From NCBI GenBank assembly GCA_016704895.1, contig JADIZG010000012.1, positions 15,951 through 79,950 on the forward strand: a stretch of DNA of 64,000 nt, read 5' to 3'. This document shows positions 7,690 through 17,947 of this stretch, piece after piece. The translations under genes and the position numbers were made by a program. The stretch comes from Betaproteobacteria bacterium (GTDB taxonomy: Bacteria; Pseudomonadota; Gammaproteobacteria; Burkholderiales; Casimicrobiaceae). Below the pieces are notes generated by a model. That model made no database searches. It was not told where the DNA came from and saw nothing but the letters and a program-made list of their open reading frames with translations. Numbering within the stretch: the first letter of the stretch is position 1; the number at the start of each line of letters is the position of its first letter.

Positions 7690-8830
7690 CCCGGAAACAT
7701 GGGTAACAGGCCGTACCTAAGACATAGGTGACAACCGCGTGCCGAACGGGTTGTCCAAGGGTTGCAGGGTTTTCTGCTCCAAGTCGATGTAGCCGAGATC
7801 GTACTGGATGAAGCTGACGATCCAGATGCCTTCGTCGACCTCCTTGATGCCGACGCGCTGACCTGCCAGGACGTGGGAGACGTTGATGCGCTTGCGGTGC
7901 ATGCAGATGCGGCCGCAAGCGGTGACGACGACATCCCGGTCGTGCAGCGGGTAAGTGAGGTCAGGCAGTCCCCGATAAGGTGTGGGCGAGGCCGAATACA
8001 TTTCGGCCGGTGTCATCATGGCCAACGCTTCGTGGGGCCGCTCGGTATTGAATTCCTGAACGAAGGCATCGAAGCGGGCCTGCTGCTGGAGGCTGTTCAT
8101 GCCTGGGGGCCGGGTGGCTTCCTTCTTCAAGGTCAGGTGCATCCGCTCATGGCGTCCGTTTTGCTGCGGATGGCCGGGTTTGATGCGCTCGATGGCGATG
8201 CCCAGGCGCAGCCACCAGACGGAGAGTCTGGAGAGGTTGAACAGGGCGTTGGGGCTGGCGAACGGAACGCCATTGTCGGAGCGGATGGCGGCCGGCAGGC
8301 CCCGTTCCCGGAACAGTTGCTCGGTGTCGAGGGCTTCGCAGAGCAACAGGAAGCGGGAGGCGTGGTCGGTGACCGTCAGCGGGTAGCAGTACTGGCCGTT
8401 GCCGAGCTTGAACTCGCCCTTGAAGTCGGCGCACCACAGGTGGTTGGGGGCGATGCCGGCGGAGAGCGGGGTGCCGGTGGCGCGGGAGCGCGGTCGGCCG
8501 ATGGCCTTGACCAGGCCATGCCGATGCAGCACGGCGTGGATGGTGCTCGTGGCCGGGACCCGGATGTCGCCGTCCAGGCGGCGCACCAGTAACTCCCGGA
8601 TCTTGCGAGCCCCAATGCGGTTCGCTTGAGCCGACGATCAGGCCGGATCTGCGCGGGCAGCTGGTTGCATAGCGGACGCCGCGACGACAGCGCCCGCCCC
8701 CACCCGCGAAGATCTTGTACCGCTGAATGCCGATTCCCGGCAGAGCCTCGGTCATCCCCGCCACGAACCAGACGCTCGCCATCACCGAACACCTTCCACG
8801 ATACCCCCCCCTCAACCCGATCGCACCTCC
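7690..8830. mobile_element. Probable decayed IS481-type insertion sequence
   Basis: This is the extent implied by the transposase remnant. The stretch 7704-7733 (TACCTAAGACATAGGTGACA within it) has the look of an IS terminal sequence, but no matching inverted copy was found near 8800-8830, so the ends are uncertain. It separates tRNA-Ser from the accessory genes that follow. Confidence 0.4.
7717..8822 (-). pseudogene. IS481-family transposase remnant
   Basis: The open part (7717-8586, 289 residues) is an rve-type integrase core: WCADFKGEFKL with the first Asp, IRSDNGVPFAS with the second, and NGRHERMH with the Glu, so all three DDE residues remain. Upstream, homology continues only in pieces: RKIRELLVRRLDGD is in frame before 8586, PHWG just before it is in another frame, and decayed helix-turn-helix-like residues (GIQRYKIFAG, RYATSC) lie towards 8800. 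An internal in-frame deletion is likely at CEALDT-EQLFRERG, where relatives carry about 12 more residues. The N-terminal DNA-binding part is therefore broken. The stop lies 44 bases beyond tRNA-Ser on the other strand. Confidence 0.75.
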
Positions 8831-8969
8831 CGCCGCACGCGGCGCCAGCCGCCGCAGCCGCCCGCGTCGGCGCCCCCCGGCGGACGGGCGCAACCTTGCA
8901 CGGCCGCATTCAAGCTGCCGTCATGGCCGCGGAAGAGTGAGTCTCCCTCCTCCTCCCGGGATTCCCGCG

Positions 8970-9710
8970 ATGGTCCTCCTGATCAATCTGGAATCGGCGC
9001 AGTTGCGCCGTGCCGCCATGACCAGACGCCTCGCAGACCAGGGGCTGCGCCACGCGCGTGTCGGCGTCGACATGCGCCACCTGTCGCGCGACAAGGTCAC
9101 GGCGTGGTGCGCGTCGGCGTTCCCGACGCTCGCGTTCGATCTCGGCGTCCTCTCCTGCGCGGAGGTCGGGTGCTGGGCGTCGCACCTGACCGCATGGCGG
9201 TGGCTCGTCGAGCATTCCACGAAGCGCTTCTGCACCGTCCTCGAGGACGACGTCGTCCTGCGTCCGGCGTTCGCGGCGGCGATCGCGACGCTCTCGCAGC
9301 GCCCCCATCCGTTCGACGTGGTCTACCTCGGGACGTCGTCGCGGAACCTGTCGTCGCGGCGGCGCACGCTCGTCGGGTCCTGCGCCATTCACGAGCCGGT
9401 GGGAACCGTCTACAACACGTGGGGCTACGTGATCTCGCGTGCCTGGATCGAGCGCTTCTTCGAGCAGCCGTCGGTCGCCATCCGCCTGCCGATCGACCAT
9501 TTCCTGGGCGGGCGCGCGCACGTGCAGAAGCCCCGGGTCGGCGTCCTCGTACCCGCCGTGGTCGCCGAGGATACGGCGCTCGCGCGGGCGTCTCAGATCC
9601 AGCCGCACACGTTCCGTCTGGATCGCGCCCGGCTCCTCGAGTACGCGCGGCGCCGGTTGCTCGGTAGCCGCGTGGGCGACCTCTACTACGGCATCTACCG
9701 CTGGCTCTAG
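8970..9710 (+). CDS. Glycosyltransferase family 25 protein
   Basis: A 246-residue protein of glycosyltransferase family 25 (LPS biosynthesis type). The N-terminus VLLINLESAQLRRAAM matches the family start, CAEVGCWASHLTAWRWL is the conserved SH-containing helix, and FCTVLEDDVVL carries the acidic EDD motif expected to bind metal and nucleotide sugar. DHFLGG lies near residue 175. No signal peptide or membrane span is seen, so a cytoplasmic enzyme acting on LPS or another surface glycan is likely. The ATG at 8970 directly precedes the conserved strand; no good ribosome-binding site is visible. It stands between the IS remnant and the DUF1800 gene in an accessory-looking stretch. Confidence 0.8.
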   Translation: MVLLINLESAQLRRAAMTRRLADQGLRHARVGVDMRHLSRDKVTAWCASAFPTLAFDLGVLSCAEVGCWASHLTAWRWLVEHSTKRFCTVLEDDVVLRPAFAAAIATLSQRPHPFDVVYLGTSSRNLSSRRRTLVGSCAIHEPVGTVYNTWGYVISRAWIERFFEQPSVAIRLPIDHFLGGRAHVQKPRVGVLVPAVVAEDTALARASQIQPHTFRLDRARLLEYARRRLLGSRVGDLYYGIYRWL

Positions 9711-9994
9711 CGTCGTGCCGCCCCTGCTCGACCTGCGCGCCGAACCGCCAACGGTCGAGGCGCAGCTCGAAGGCGCGGCCGGAACGGCCAGCCGACTCGA
9801 GTTGCGCCCCTGCACGTTGCGCCTCGCGAAGCAGTGAGCGTTCCACTGCCCGATTTTTCGCATGACCGGACGGGGCAATTCCCAGTCCGCGAGCGTATGC
9901 TCCCCTGGATCCGCCTGTCCGGATCCCAATGGAGTCGACCCATCGCAGTCCCCCGTCGGCCACGCAGGCGGGGTCTTGCAGAGGAAAATCGGCC

Positions 9995-12168
9995 GTGCTG
10001 CGATATCCGACGTCGCCCCCGGACCCAGGACGCGCGCTGCGGCGCCTGGCGGCCCCCGCCGCGTTCGCGCTCGCGGCGATCCACGCCGCGCCCGCCATCG
10101 GAGCCGCCGGCACCGCGGTCGAGTACTACAACTCGGCACTGAAGCACTATTTCATGACCGCCTTCCCGGAGGAGGCGGCGATGATCGACCAAGGCAACCT
10201 GGTCCAGGGCTGGAAGCGGACCGGCGGCGAGTTCACCGTCTACACGGATCCTGCGCCCGACCGGCGCCCGGTGTGCCGGTTCTACGGCGCGATCGGCCTC
10301 GGCCCGAAGTCGCACTTCTACACGGCCGACCCGGCCGAATGCGAGTGGGTGAAGACGCTCCCGGCGTGGAAGTACGAGGCGATCGCTTTCCACATTCCGA
10401 TCCCGGTCAACGGCTCGTGCGGCCCCGGTTCCACGCCGGTGTACCGCAGCTTCTTCAGCGACCAGATCGCCGACGTCAATCACCGGTTCACCGCAGACCT
10501 GACGGCGGCGGCGCGCATGCCCGAAAAGGCCGGCTGCGTCCGAAGGAATCGTGATGTGCGCCCGGCTGTCGGACGCCGACGTCGAAGCCGATATCGTCCG
10601 GCTCGAGCAGGCGACGCTGGGCCCCACCGAGGCGGCCGTCCAGCAGGTGAAGGCGAAGGGTGTCGCGCCGTGGATCGACGAGCAGCTCAAGCTCAACGTC
10701 ACGCGCTACACGCAGCCGCCCTGGTTCGATCCGCCGATGGACCCGACCAAGTGCATGAACGACCCGACGCCGCCGGTCACGCCGGAGAAGTACTGCGGCT
10801 TCCAGCGCAGTGGAGCCCCCAGCCGGTCGCGCCGAGTTCTTCCGCAGTCGAGGACCGCGCCCGACCAGCCCGCATGCGCATGGCGCACGTCTGGCACCAG
10901 ATCTTCGTCGTGTCCGCGGTCGCGTTCGGCGAGACCTACGCCCATGCCGAGTTCCAGCAGCGCCTGCGCGACCACGCCTTCGGCACGTTCGAGAACCTGC
11001 TGCTCAAGTACACGCTCTCGCCCCAGCTCGGGAACTTCCAGACCTGGGTGAAGAACATTCCCGAGCACGACGGCATCCGCCCGAACGAGAACTTCGCGCG
11101 CGAGCTGATGCAGCTCTTCACGATCGGCGTGAACGCGCTCGACGAGGACGGGACGCCGAAGCTGGACGCGAAGGGCCAGCTCGTTCCGACCTACCGCCAG
11201 AGTGACATCGAGGAGCTCGCGCGGGTGCTGACCGGCTACACGTTCCCGACGAGGCCCGGCCGGTCGCCGGATTTCTGGGGCAACGCGAACTACTACGTCG
11301 GCGACATGATCCCGTTCGACCAGTGGCACGACAGCGGCACGAAGATCCTGCTCTCCGTGGCGACTCATCCTCAACGCAGGCGGCAGCGCGAGCGCCGACG
11401 TCCGGGCTGTGGTGAAGATGCTCGTCGACCATCCGAACACGCCGCCGTTCATCGTCCGGCAGCTGATCCAGAAGATGGTCACAAGCTCGCCGACGCCGGA
11501 TACATCCGGCGCGTCGTTCAGGTGTTCAAGAACAACGGTCAGGGCGTGCGCGGCGACCTGGCGGCCGTCACGCGGGCGATCCTGCTCGATCCGGAAGCGC
11601 GCGGAGCGCGAAAGGTCGACACGGAATACGGCCGCCTGCGGGAACCCGTCCTGTTCTGGACCTCGATGATCCGCGGACTCGACATCGAGACCGACGGCTA
11701 CAACCCGTACACAGCTCGGCTTGGCAGAGCGCGCAGCCGCTGTTCAACGCCCCGACCGTGTTCAACTACTACCCGGCCGACTACGTGCTGCCCGGGACGA
11801 ACGTCCCCGCCCCCGAGTTCGGGATCTTCACGTCAGCCGAGTTCCTCAATCGCTTCAACCAGGTCAACGACCTGCTCTACAACGTCGACCAGCCTTGGAA
11901 CGCCGAGTGGTGGGGACCGCAGCCGTTCCCTACAACGCCGTCGGGCACGAAGAGCCCGGCGCTCACGACCTTCCTGCCCGACGCCTCGAATCCCGACGTG
12001 CTCGTCGACCGGCTGACCCGGCTCTTCATGCACGGCGCCATGCGACCGGAGATGCGCAAGACCATCGTCACCGCGGTCGGCAAGCTCCCGGCGAACGACC
12101 CGCTGCGCCGCGTGAAGATGGCGGTCAACCTGATCCTGGTGTCGGTCGACTACCAGGTGCAGAAGTGA
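9995..12168 (+). pseudogene. DUF5648-DUF1800 protein, five or more frame breaks
   Basis: Reading across frames gives one long secreted protein. A GTG at 9995 (AGAGGA upstream) opens a signal peptide ending APAIGAAG. Next is a DUF5648-like segment (VEYYNSALKHYFMTA ... HFYTADPAECEWV), then a DUF1800 region: LEQATLGPTEAAV, RPNENFARELMQLFTIG, IEELARVLTGYTF, FIVRQLIQKMVTS, TVFNYYPADYVLPG and NLILVSVDYQVQK. The frame changes near 10541, 10805, 11365, 11500 and 11715. At 11500 the residues before and after fit if one T is missing. Either the gene is decaying or this stretch is poorly assembled. DUF1800 proteins are usually exported and paired with DUF1501; their function is unknown. Confidence 0.7.
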
Positions 12169-12175
12169 GGCGGCC

Positions 12176-13544
12176 ATGAAGACTTCGCGTCCCGCGTTGC
12201 CTTCCACCTACCGCCGACGGCTGCTCCAGGCCATGGCGGCGGGCGGCATGATCGCCGCGATCGACCGCAACCGGGCGCTCGCCCAGGCCGCGCCGGACTA
12301 CAAGGCGCTCGTGCGTCTATCCGCAGGGCGGCAACGACGGCGAGAACACGCTCGTCCGCTATGACGCTGCCGGCTACCAGAAGTACGCGTCCATCCGGCC
12401 ACCCTCGTCCGGCATCCACCTGCCGCAGGCGCAGCTGCTGCCGATCCAGCCCGGCAACCTCGCCACGCCGTTCGGATTCCACCCGGCGTGCGGCCCGCTC
12501 AAGACGCTCTTCGACCAGAAGCGCCTCGCGGTGATCGCCAACGTCGGCATGCTCGCGCAGCCGTCGCCACCGAGCGGGCCCGAGAGCGGGGCACGACGCG
12601 CCCGTCGAATCTCTTCTCGCACTCCGACCAGGAACTGGCGGTGCAGAGCGGCGATTCTCGGGCTTCACACGCACCGGGCTGGGGCGGCCGGATCGCCGAC
12701 CGGCTGGACGCCGCCAACGCCGGCACGCTGTTCCCGGCGCTCACGTCGATCAACGGGTTGCGGACGTTCGCGGCGGGCCTCGCGTCGATACCGCTCACGG
12801 TGCCCGACAACCCCTGGTTCACGCTCTACAGCAGCAACCGCTACGACTTCGACGTGCTGCGCGACGCGGCGATGCGCGAGATCCTCTCGCTGTCGCGGGC
12901 CAACGTCTACGACGACGTCGCGCAGATCCTGTCCGAGGAGGGGCTCGCCTCGTCGGTCGTCTTTCCGATCCTGCAGAACCCGTCGTCGGTCGTCGCGCCG
13001 TACTTCGCGAGCCTCGACACGAACGTCTCGCGCCAGTTGAAGACCGTCGCGATGCTGATCGAGGGGCGCGGTCAGACGAAGGTGCGCCGGCAGGTGTTCT
13101 ACGTGCACCAGTGGGGCTACGACACCCACGGCGGCCAGGCTGGCATCCACCAGGGCCTGCTCGCCGACCTCTCGCAGGGGCTCGCGGCGTTCGACGCCGC
13201 GATGACCGCGCTCGGCGTCGCGAGCGGCGTGACGACGTTCACGCTGTCCGAGTTCGGACGCACGTGGAAGCCGGCGTCGAATGCCGGCACCGACCACGGA
13301 TGGGGGAACTACGCGTTCGCCCTTGGGCGGCGCGGTCAGGGCGGCACTTTACGGCACTGTGCCGACGCAGGCGCTCGACGGCCCGGACGACCTGGGCAAG
13401 GACGGTCGCTGGATTCCGACGACGTCGCTGGACCAGTACGCCGCGACGCTCGTGCGCTGGCTGGGCATCGCGGAAACCGACCTGCCCTACGTGCTCCCGA
13501 ACCTCGGCGCGTTCCCGGTCAAGGACCTGGGCTTCATGGCGTGA
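12176..13544 (+). pseudogene. DUF1501 protein, several frame breaks
   Basis: Begins 8 bases after the DUF1800 gene. The N-terminus has a twin-arginine-like signal (YRRRLLQAMAAGGM ... ALAQA). Family segments appear in different frames: GGNDGENTLVRYD, RLAVIANVGMLAQP, FSHSDQELAVQSGD, GWGGRIADRLDAAN, FYVHQWGYDTHGGQ, FTLSEFGRTW, then GGAVRAALYGTVPT and the conserved tail. Frame changes are near 12314, 12570, 12660 and 13322. The DUF1800/DUF1501 pair is common in Gram-negative bacteria and is thought to act outside the cytoplasm; no reaction is known. The breaks could be real decay or sequencing indels. Confidence 0.7.
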
Positions 13545-13688
13545 CGCGGACGCCGGGCGCGACGCAACGTCGCTTCGGAATCGAGCGTGCGCCACGCCAG
13601 GCGAGGGGTCGGAGAGCCGCAGGCCGAGCACGTCGGTGCAGAAGCGCGCCATGCGCACCGCGTCCGCCGAGCGTGTGCCGGTCGCGCG

Positions 13689-15269
13689 TCAGCCGGAGCG
13701 GTACCGGCGGCTCGTCTTCGCGTAGCCCCAGTGGAAGTGGTAGAGCGAGGTCGAGCGCCACATCATGTGCAGGCGATCGCTGCCCGACAGGTCGAGCGCC
13801 GCGGACACGGGCGGCAGGTGCGAGTAGATCGAGCGCAGGTAGGTGAGCCGGCGGTGCAGGCCGATCCGCTCGGTGACGGGTCGGGGATCGAGCTTCCGCA
13901 ACACCGCGGCCGGCACCTCCGACCGCAGGAAATCCTGGAAGTCGCGCTCGCTCTCGTCGTTCAACTCGCGCGACCCCATCCCCGCGCCGAGCTTGCGCTG
14001 CCCGAACCACGCGCGCGGCACGCCGGCCTCTTCCGCGATCCGGCGCGCGATCGGCCGGTCGTAGTAGCCCGTCCCGAGCTTCCACGGCCGCATCTCCGCC
14101 GATCGCGTGATCCTGAAGATCGCCGGGCCGTTCCGCGCACCCACGTAGGGCAACGGGAAATGGACGAAGCCCGTGCGCAGCCGGAACTCGCCCAACGCCT
14201 GGCCCGACAGGTGGCAGTCGTCCCGCTCGGCGAAATCGATGCGGCTGCACCTCGCCGTCGGGCCCCAGTAGCGCTCGCCGTGCCGGCCGGACACGAAGAC
14301 GCTGCCGCGCAGCACGTCTTCCATGAGCCGCGCCGTGGCGTCGGTGATCGCCGCCGGGCTGCTGATGAAGAATTCGGCACGCGGATGCCCGGGAAGCGTC
14401 GCGAGCGCACGCCGGTCGAATTTCGCCACCCGCATGCCTAGCGCGCGCAACGTGTCGGCGCCGCTGTCGTCGTCGATGCGCTCGGTGACGCCGACGAGCG
14501 GATGCCCGGACGGCGCGGCGCTGCGGACGAACGTCACGCCTTCGCGGCATCCCGCGAGGCTGGCGATCGTCGCGGACGCCGTCGAATCGTAGCCGCGGGA
14601 GCAGGCGGCGACCAGGCGATACGTCGCGGCCCGACGCGGGTCCGCGGCGTTGGCCGCGAGCCTGCGGGTCGTGCCCAGCAGCAGGGCGGCATAGTCCGCG
14701 TAGCAGGTCGGCGGGTCGCCCGGCGGCCGGTCGACGCGTTCGAGCGTCGCATCGGCGCGCAGGCGCAGGTTGCAGCACGAATGGAGCTCGACTCGCCTGC
14801 CCGACGCAGTGCGCAACCGGGTCGGCGGCGCCGCGATGCCCCGACGCACGTGCCCGACGAAGTCGAAGAAGTAGCCGGGATGCGCGAGATCGAGCCCGTC
14901 CCCGGCTTCCGTGAGCAGGAACGCGAGCGAATTCGACACGCGGATCCCACCACCGTCGCGCAGCACGAACAGCCGCTCGAGCGGATGGAACGGCGCGGCG
15001 AAGACGAGCGCGTCGCCGCGCATGCGCGCCCCCGACCCGGCGAGGGTGCCGGCCCGGTCGACGTCGAACGCGCCGAAGTCGCCGTCCCACGCGCCTTCGA
15101 CGAAGCCCTCGTCGCGCGTCACGACACCGATGCCGTGACGCACGCGCACCGGCGAGCCGGGCCGTGCGCGAGCGCACCATGCGAGCGGCGGCAGGTGCGC
15201 GAGCGGCTCGAATTCGATCGTCAGGATACGCGGTCCTCGAATGCGCGGCGCCACCGCGAAACCCGTCAA
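13689..15269 (-). CDS. PP-loop, asparagine-synthase-like protein
   Basis: A 526-residue protein that resembles asparagine synthetase C-terminal (adenine nucleotide alpha-hydrolase) domains. The ATP-binding PP-loop is visible as CSRGYDSTASA near residue 225; the usual SGGxDS has become SRGYDS. The N-terminal 200 residues are unlike the class II glutamine amidotransferase domain and lack an N-terminal Cys, so it cannot be a standard AsnB. Later segments (PRAWFGQRKLGAGMGS, LYHFHWGYAKTSRRYR) are unassigned. The start is TTG at 15269 or GTG at 15254; no ATG precedes the conserved part. It is 28 bases downstream of the PulE gene. A role in modifying a surface polymer is conceivable, but nothing shows it. 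Confidence 0.5.
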   Translation of the reverse strand: MTGFAVAPRIRGPRILTIEFEPLAHLPPLAWCARARPGSPVRVRHGIGVVTRDEGFVEGAWDGDFGAFDVDRAGTLAGSGARMRGDALVFAAPFHPLERLFVLRDGGGIRVSNSLAFLLTEAGDGLDLAHPGYFFDFVGHVRRGIAAPPTRLRTASGRRVELHSCCNLRLRADATLERVDRPPGDPPTCYADYAALLLGTTRRLAANAADPRRAATYRLVAACSRGYDSTASATIASLAGCREGVTFVRSAAPSGHPLVGVTERIDDDSGADTLRALGMRVAKFDRRALATLPGHPRAEFFISSPAAITDATARLMEDVLRGSVFVSGRHGERYWGPTARCSRIDFAERDDCHLSGQALGEFRLRTGFVHFPLPYVGARNGPAIFRITRSAEMRPWKLGTGYYDRPIARRIAEEAGVPRAWFGQRKLGAGMGSRELNDESERDFQDFLRSEVPAAVLRKLDPRPVTERIGLHRRLTYLRSIYSHLPPVSAALDLSGSDRLHMMWRSTSLYHFHWGYAKTSRRYRSG

Positions 15270-15297
15270 CGGCCGCGCGAACGCGTCGCGGCGCGCC

Positions 15298-17102
15298 TCA
15301 TCCCAGCGGGGCGACCTTCATCACTTCCTCCGCGGTGGTCAGGCCCGTGGCGACCTTGACCGCGCCTGACACGCGCAGCGGGCGCATGCCGTCCCTGTGC
15401 GCCTGCTCCCGGACGCGCGCGTCGTCGGCGTGCTCGTCGACGAGCTTCCTGATCGCGGGCGTCATCACCATGATCTCGTACAGGCCCATGCGGCCGCGGT
15501 AGCCGGTCATCCGGCACTCGACGCAGCCGACGGGATCCATCCACCCCGACGCGGGTCGCTCGGACCGCCACGGCGACGTGAGCATTCGCCAGAGATCCTC
15601 CTCCGGCGGCTCCCCCGGGCTCTTGCAGTGCGGGCAGAGCGTGCGCACCAGGCGCTGGGCCATCACGCCGAGCAGCGTCGAATTGATCAGGTAGGCGGGC
15701 ACCCGAGGTCGAGCAGGCGCGTCACGGCGGTCGGCGCGTCGTTCGTGTGCAGCGTCGAGAACACGAGGTGGCCGGTGAGCGCCGCCTGCACGGCCATCTC
15801 GGCGGTGTCGCGGTCCCGGATCTCGCCCACCATGATGATGTCGGGATCCTGCCGCAGCAGCGTGCGCACGCCGCTCGCGAAGTCGACGCCGATCGACGTC
15901 TGGACCTGCATCTGGTTCAACGCCGGCTCGATCATCTCGATCGGATCCTCGACCGTGCAGACGTTCACCTCCGGCGTCGCGAGCTGGCGCAGCGTCGAGT
16001 AGAGCGTCGTCGTCTTGCCCGAGCCCGTCGGCCCCGTCACGAGGATGATGCCGTGGGGCTCGCGCACCATCTGCTCCCAGCGCGCGCGGTCGTCCGGAGT
16101 GAACCCCAGGTCGGTGAAGTCGCGGACCAGCACCTCGCGCGTGAAGATGCGCATCACGATCTTCTCGCCGAACGCGGTCGGCATCGTCGCAATGCGGAGC
16201 TCGACTTCCTGGCCGTCGGGCGCGACGGTCTTGATGCGGCCGTCCTGGGGCCGGCGCTTCTCGACGATCTCCATGCGCGCGAGGAGCTTGATGCGCGAGG
16301 TCATCGCGAGGAGCACCGGCGTCGGGATCGCGTAGACCTGGTGGAGCACGCCGTCGATGCGGAAGCGCACCTGCCCCACGTCCCGCCGCGGCTCGATGTG
16401 GATGTCGGAGGCGCGCTGCTCGAACGCGTACTGCCACAGCCAGTCGGTGATGTGGACGACGTGGCTGTCGTTCGCGTCGAGCGTGCCGCGCTTGCCGAGC
16501 TCGACCAGCTGCTCGAAGTTCCGCGCGAGCGACACCTGCCCGGGCTGCGCCTCGGAGGCCCGCTTCATCGAGCGCGCGAGGTTGTAGAACTCGCCCAGGT
16601 AGCGCTTGATGTCGTCCGGGTTGGCGAACACGAGCTCGACGTCGAGCTTGAGGATCGTGCCGAGCTCCTTCGCCCACGACGTCACGAACGGCTCGCCGGT
16701 CGCGACGGTGAGCTTCGTCGGCGTCACGGCGACCGGCAGGATGCGGAAGCGCTCGGCATACGCGTTCGACATCGTCTGCGTGACCGCCGCGAGGTCGATC
16801 TTGAGCGGATCGATGTGCATGCAGGGCACGCCGAGCTTCGCGGCGAGCCACTCGACCAGCCAATCCAGCGTCATCGCCGGGTGCGGCGCCTTCGCCGATT
16901 TCCAGTGCTGGGCCGCGACGAGCCCGAGCGGATGGTCGTACTGGCGCGTGCGTGTCCGGGCGAGGCGCTCCGCCTCGGCCCGCGGGACGAGACCGTCCGC
17001 GGCCATCAGCTTGAGGATGTCGTCCAGGCGCAGCCGCCGGTCGTCACCCGACGCGGGGTCGCGGTAGGCGCCCGGACGCGAGCCGGTGATCGGCGTGGCC
17101 AT
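15298..17102 (-). CDS. PulE/GspE-type secretion or pilus ATPase, one frame break
   Basis: A hexameric ATPase of the type II secretion/type IV pilus family. An N-terminal MshEN-like domain (about 20-150) is followed by the motor domain. Walker A is GPTGSGKTTTLYSTL, the Asp box includes CTVEDPIE, Walker B is DPDIIMVGEIRD and the His box is GHLVFSTLHTNDAPTAV. The C-terminal zinc site has CPHC and CVEC. The frame breaks at about 15702: LLDLG continues as VPAYLINSTL if one base is restored in a C run. No other secretion or pilus genes are in the window, so this is an orphan copy that may power a system encoded elsewhere. Confidence 0.85.
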
Positions 17103-17349
17103 GCGCGCACTCTACACGCCACGCGGGCGGCCGGTCACGGCGCCGGTGGACCTCGCCGGAATTCCGCAGGAACGCGCCCCGGGGGGCGCTCGCCCGCCTC
17201 GAAGCGTATCCGCTGGACGCCGCGGCAACCTCGCAGCGATCGAGGTTCGGGCGGGTGTCGCGCGCGCGACGTCGACCGAGGTCGTCGCGTTCGCGCGCCG
17301 CGAGATCCCGGGCTGGCCGCGCAGGGCCAGGCACCGGGCAGAGCGAGGT

Positions 17350-17903
17350 TCAGCGCTTGGGCGGCGCCGGGCCGCGCGGCGGGATCGTTCTCGGCGGCGG
17401 TCCGCGGCCGCCTCCGGGGGCCGGCGAATCGTCGACCGCCCGCTCGGTGTCGCCGGCCACCACCGTCATCACGAGCGATTGCGGCGGCGAGGACGGATCG
17501 ATGATCACGCGAGCGCCCGTCACGAACTGCGTCTTTCCGCCGAAGCGGATGCTCGCGCGCATGCTGTGGACGCTCCCGGTGAGCTTCGCCGGGTCGAGAG
17601 GCAGCGCGAACCGATCGGAACCTGCCCCCCGTCGGTCCGGATCGTCGCCTCGGCATTGACGACCGGCTTGTCCGGCTTCGTCACGTCGAGGAGCTGGACG
17701 ACGAGCTCCGCATCGGGGGGAAGCGCGACCTTCTCGCGGTAGACGATCGAGCCTCGGATGACCTTGGCCGCGGGTTCCGCCTTCCCGGCCGCCGGGGCGG
17801 GGGCGGGCGTCGGCTCGACCGTCGCGCATCCCGGAACCATGACGACGGCGAGCGCCGAGGCGAGCGTGACGGACAGCGACTTCATCGGGGAGGTTCGCTT
17901 CAT
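17350..17903 (-). CDS. YbaY-family lipoprotein, one frame break
   Basis: A small lipoprotein: signal peptide with lipobox VPGC (Cys about residue 26 from the ATG at 17903; an internal ATG at 17885 may be the real start), then a beta-rich YbaY/YscW-like domain with KVIRGSIVYREKVALPPDAE, VVQLLDVT and, after a frame change near 17613, RFALPLDPAKL and YSIRASIRFGG-like residues. The C-terminus is Pro/Gly-rich. Restoring one C near 17613 joins the two halves. The family is found in the outer membrane or periplasm; function is largely unknown. It follows pncB by 44 bases on the same strand. The 247 bases between its stop and pulE show nothing recognisable. Confidence 0.7.
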
Positions 17904-17947
17904 GGCGGCGCGGACGATGCCACGGCGGGAGGGACAGCGCAAGGGGG

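Noticed and set aside
7367..7930. Minus-strand open frames across tRNA-Ser that look like small proteins (for example one starting MGWDSNPRTG)
   Set aside because: They are the antisense of tRNA-Ser and its flanks, a well-known source of false protein calls; no family is recognisable.
9707..10140. Possible riboswitch before the DUF1800 gene (GGATCC-containing hairpin near 9907-9929)
   Set aside because: No match to the conserved cores of cobalamin, c-di-GMP or other common riboswitches could be made; the hairpin alone is weak. The 284 bases from 9711 to 9994 hold nothing else convincing.
7583..15300. Attachment-site duplication of the tRNA-Ser 3' end
   Set aside because: No second copy of the T-arm/acceptor sequence was seen downstream within the accessory stretch, and no integrase gene is present.
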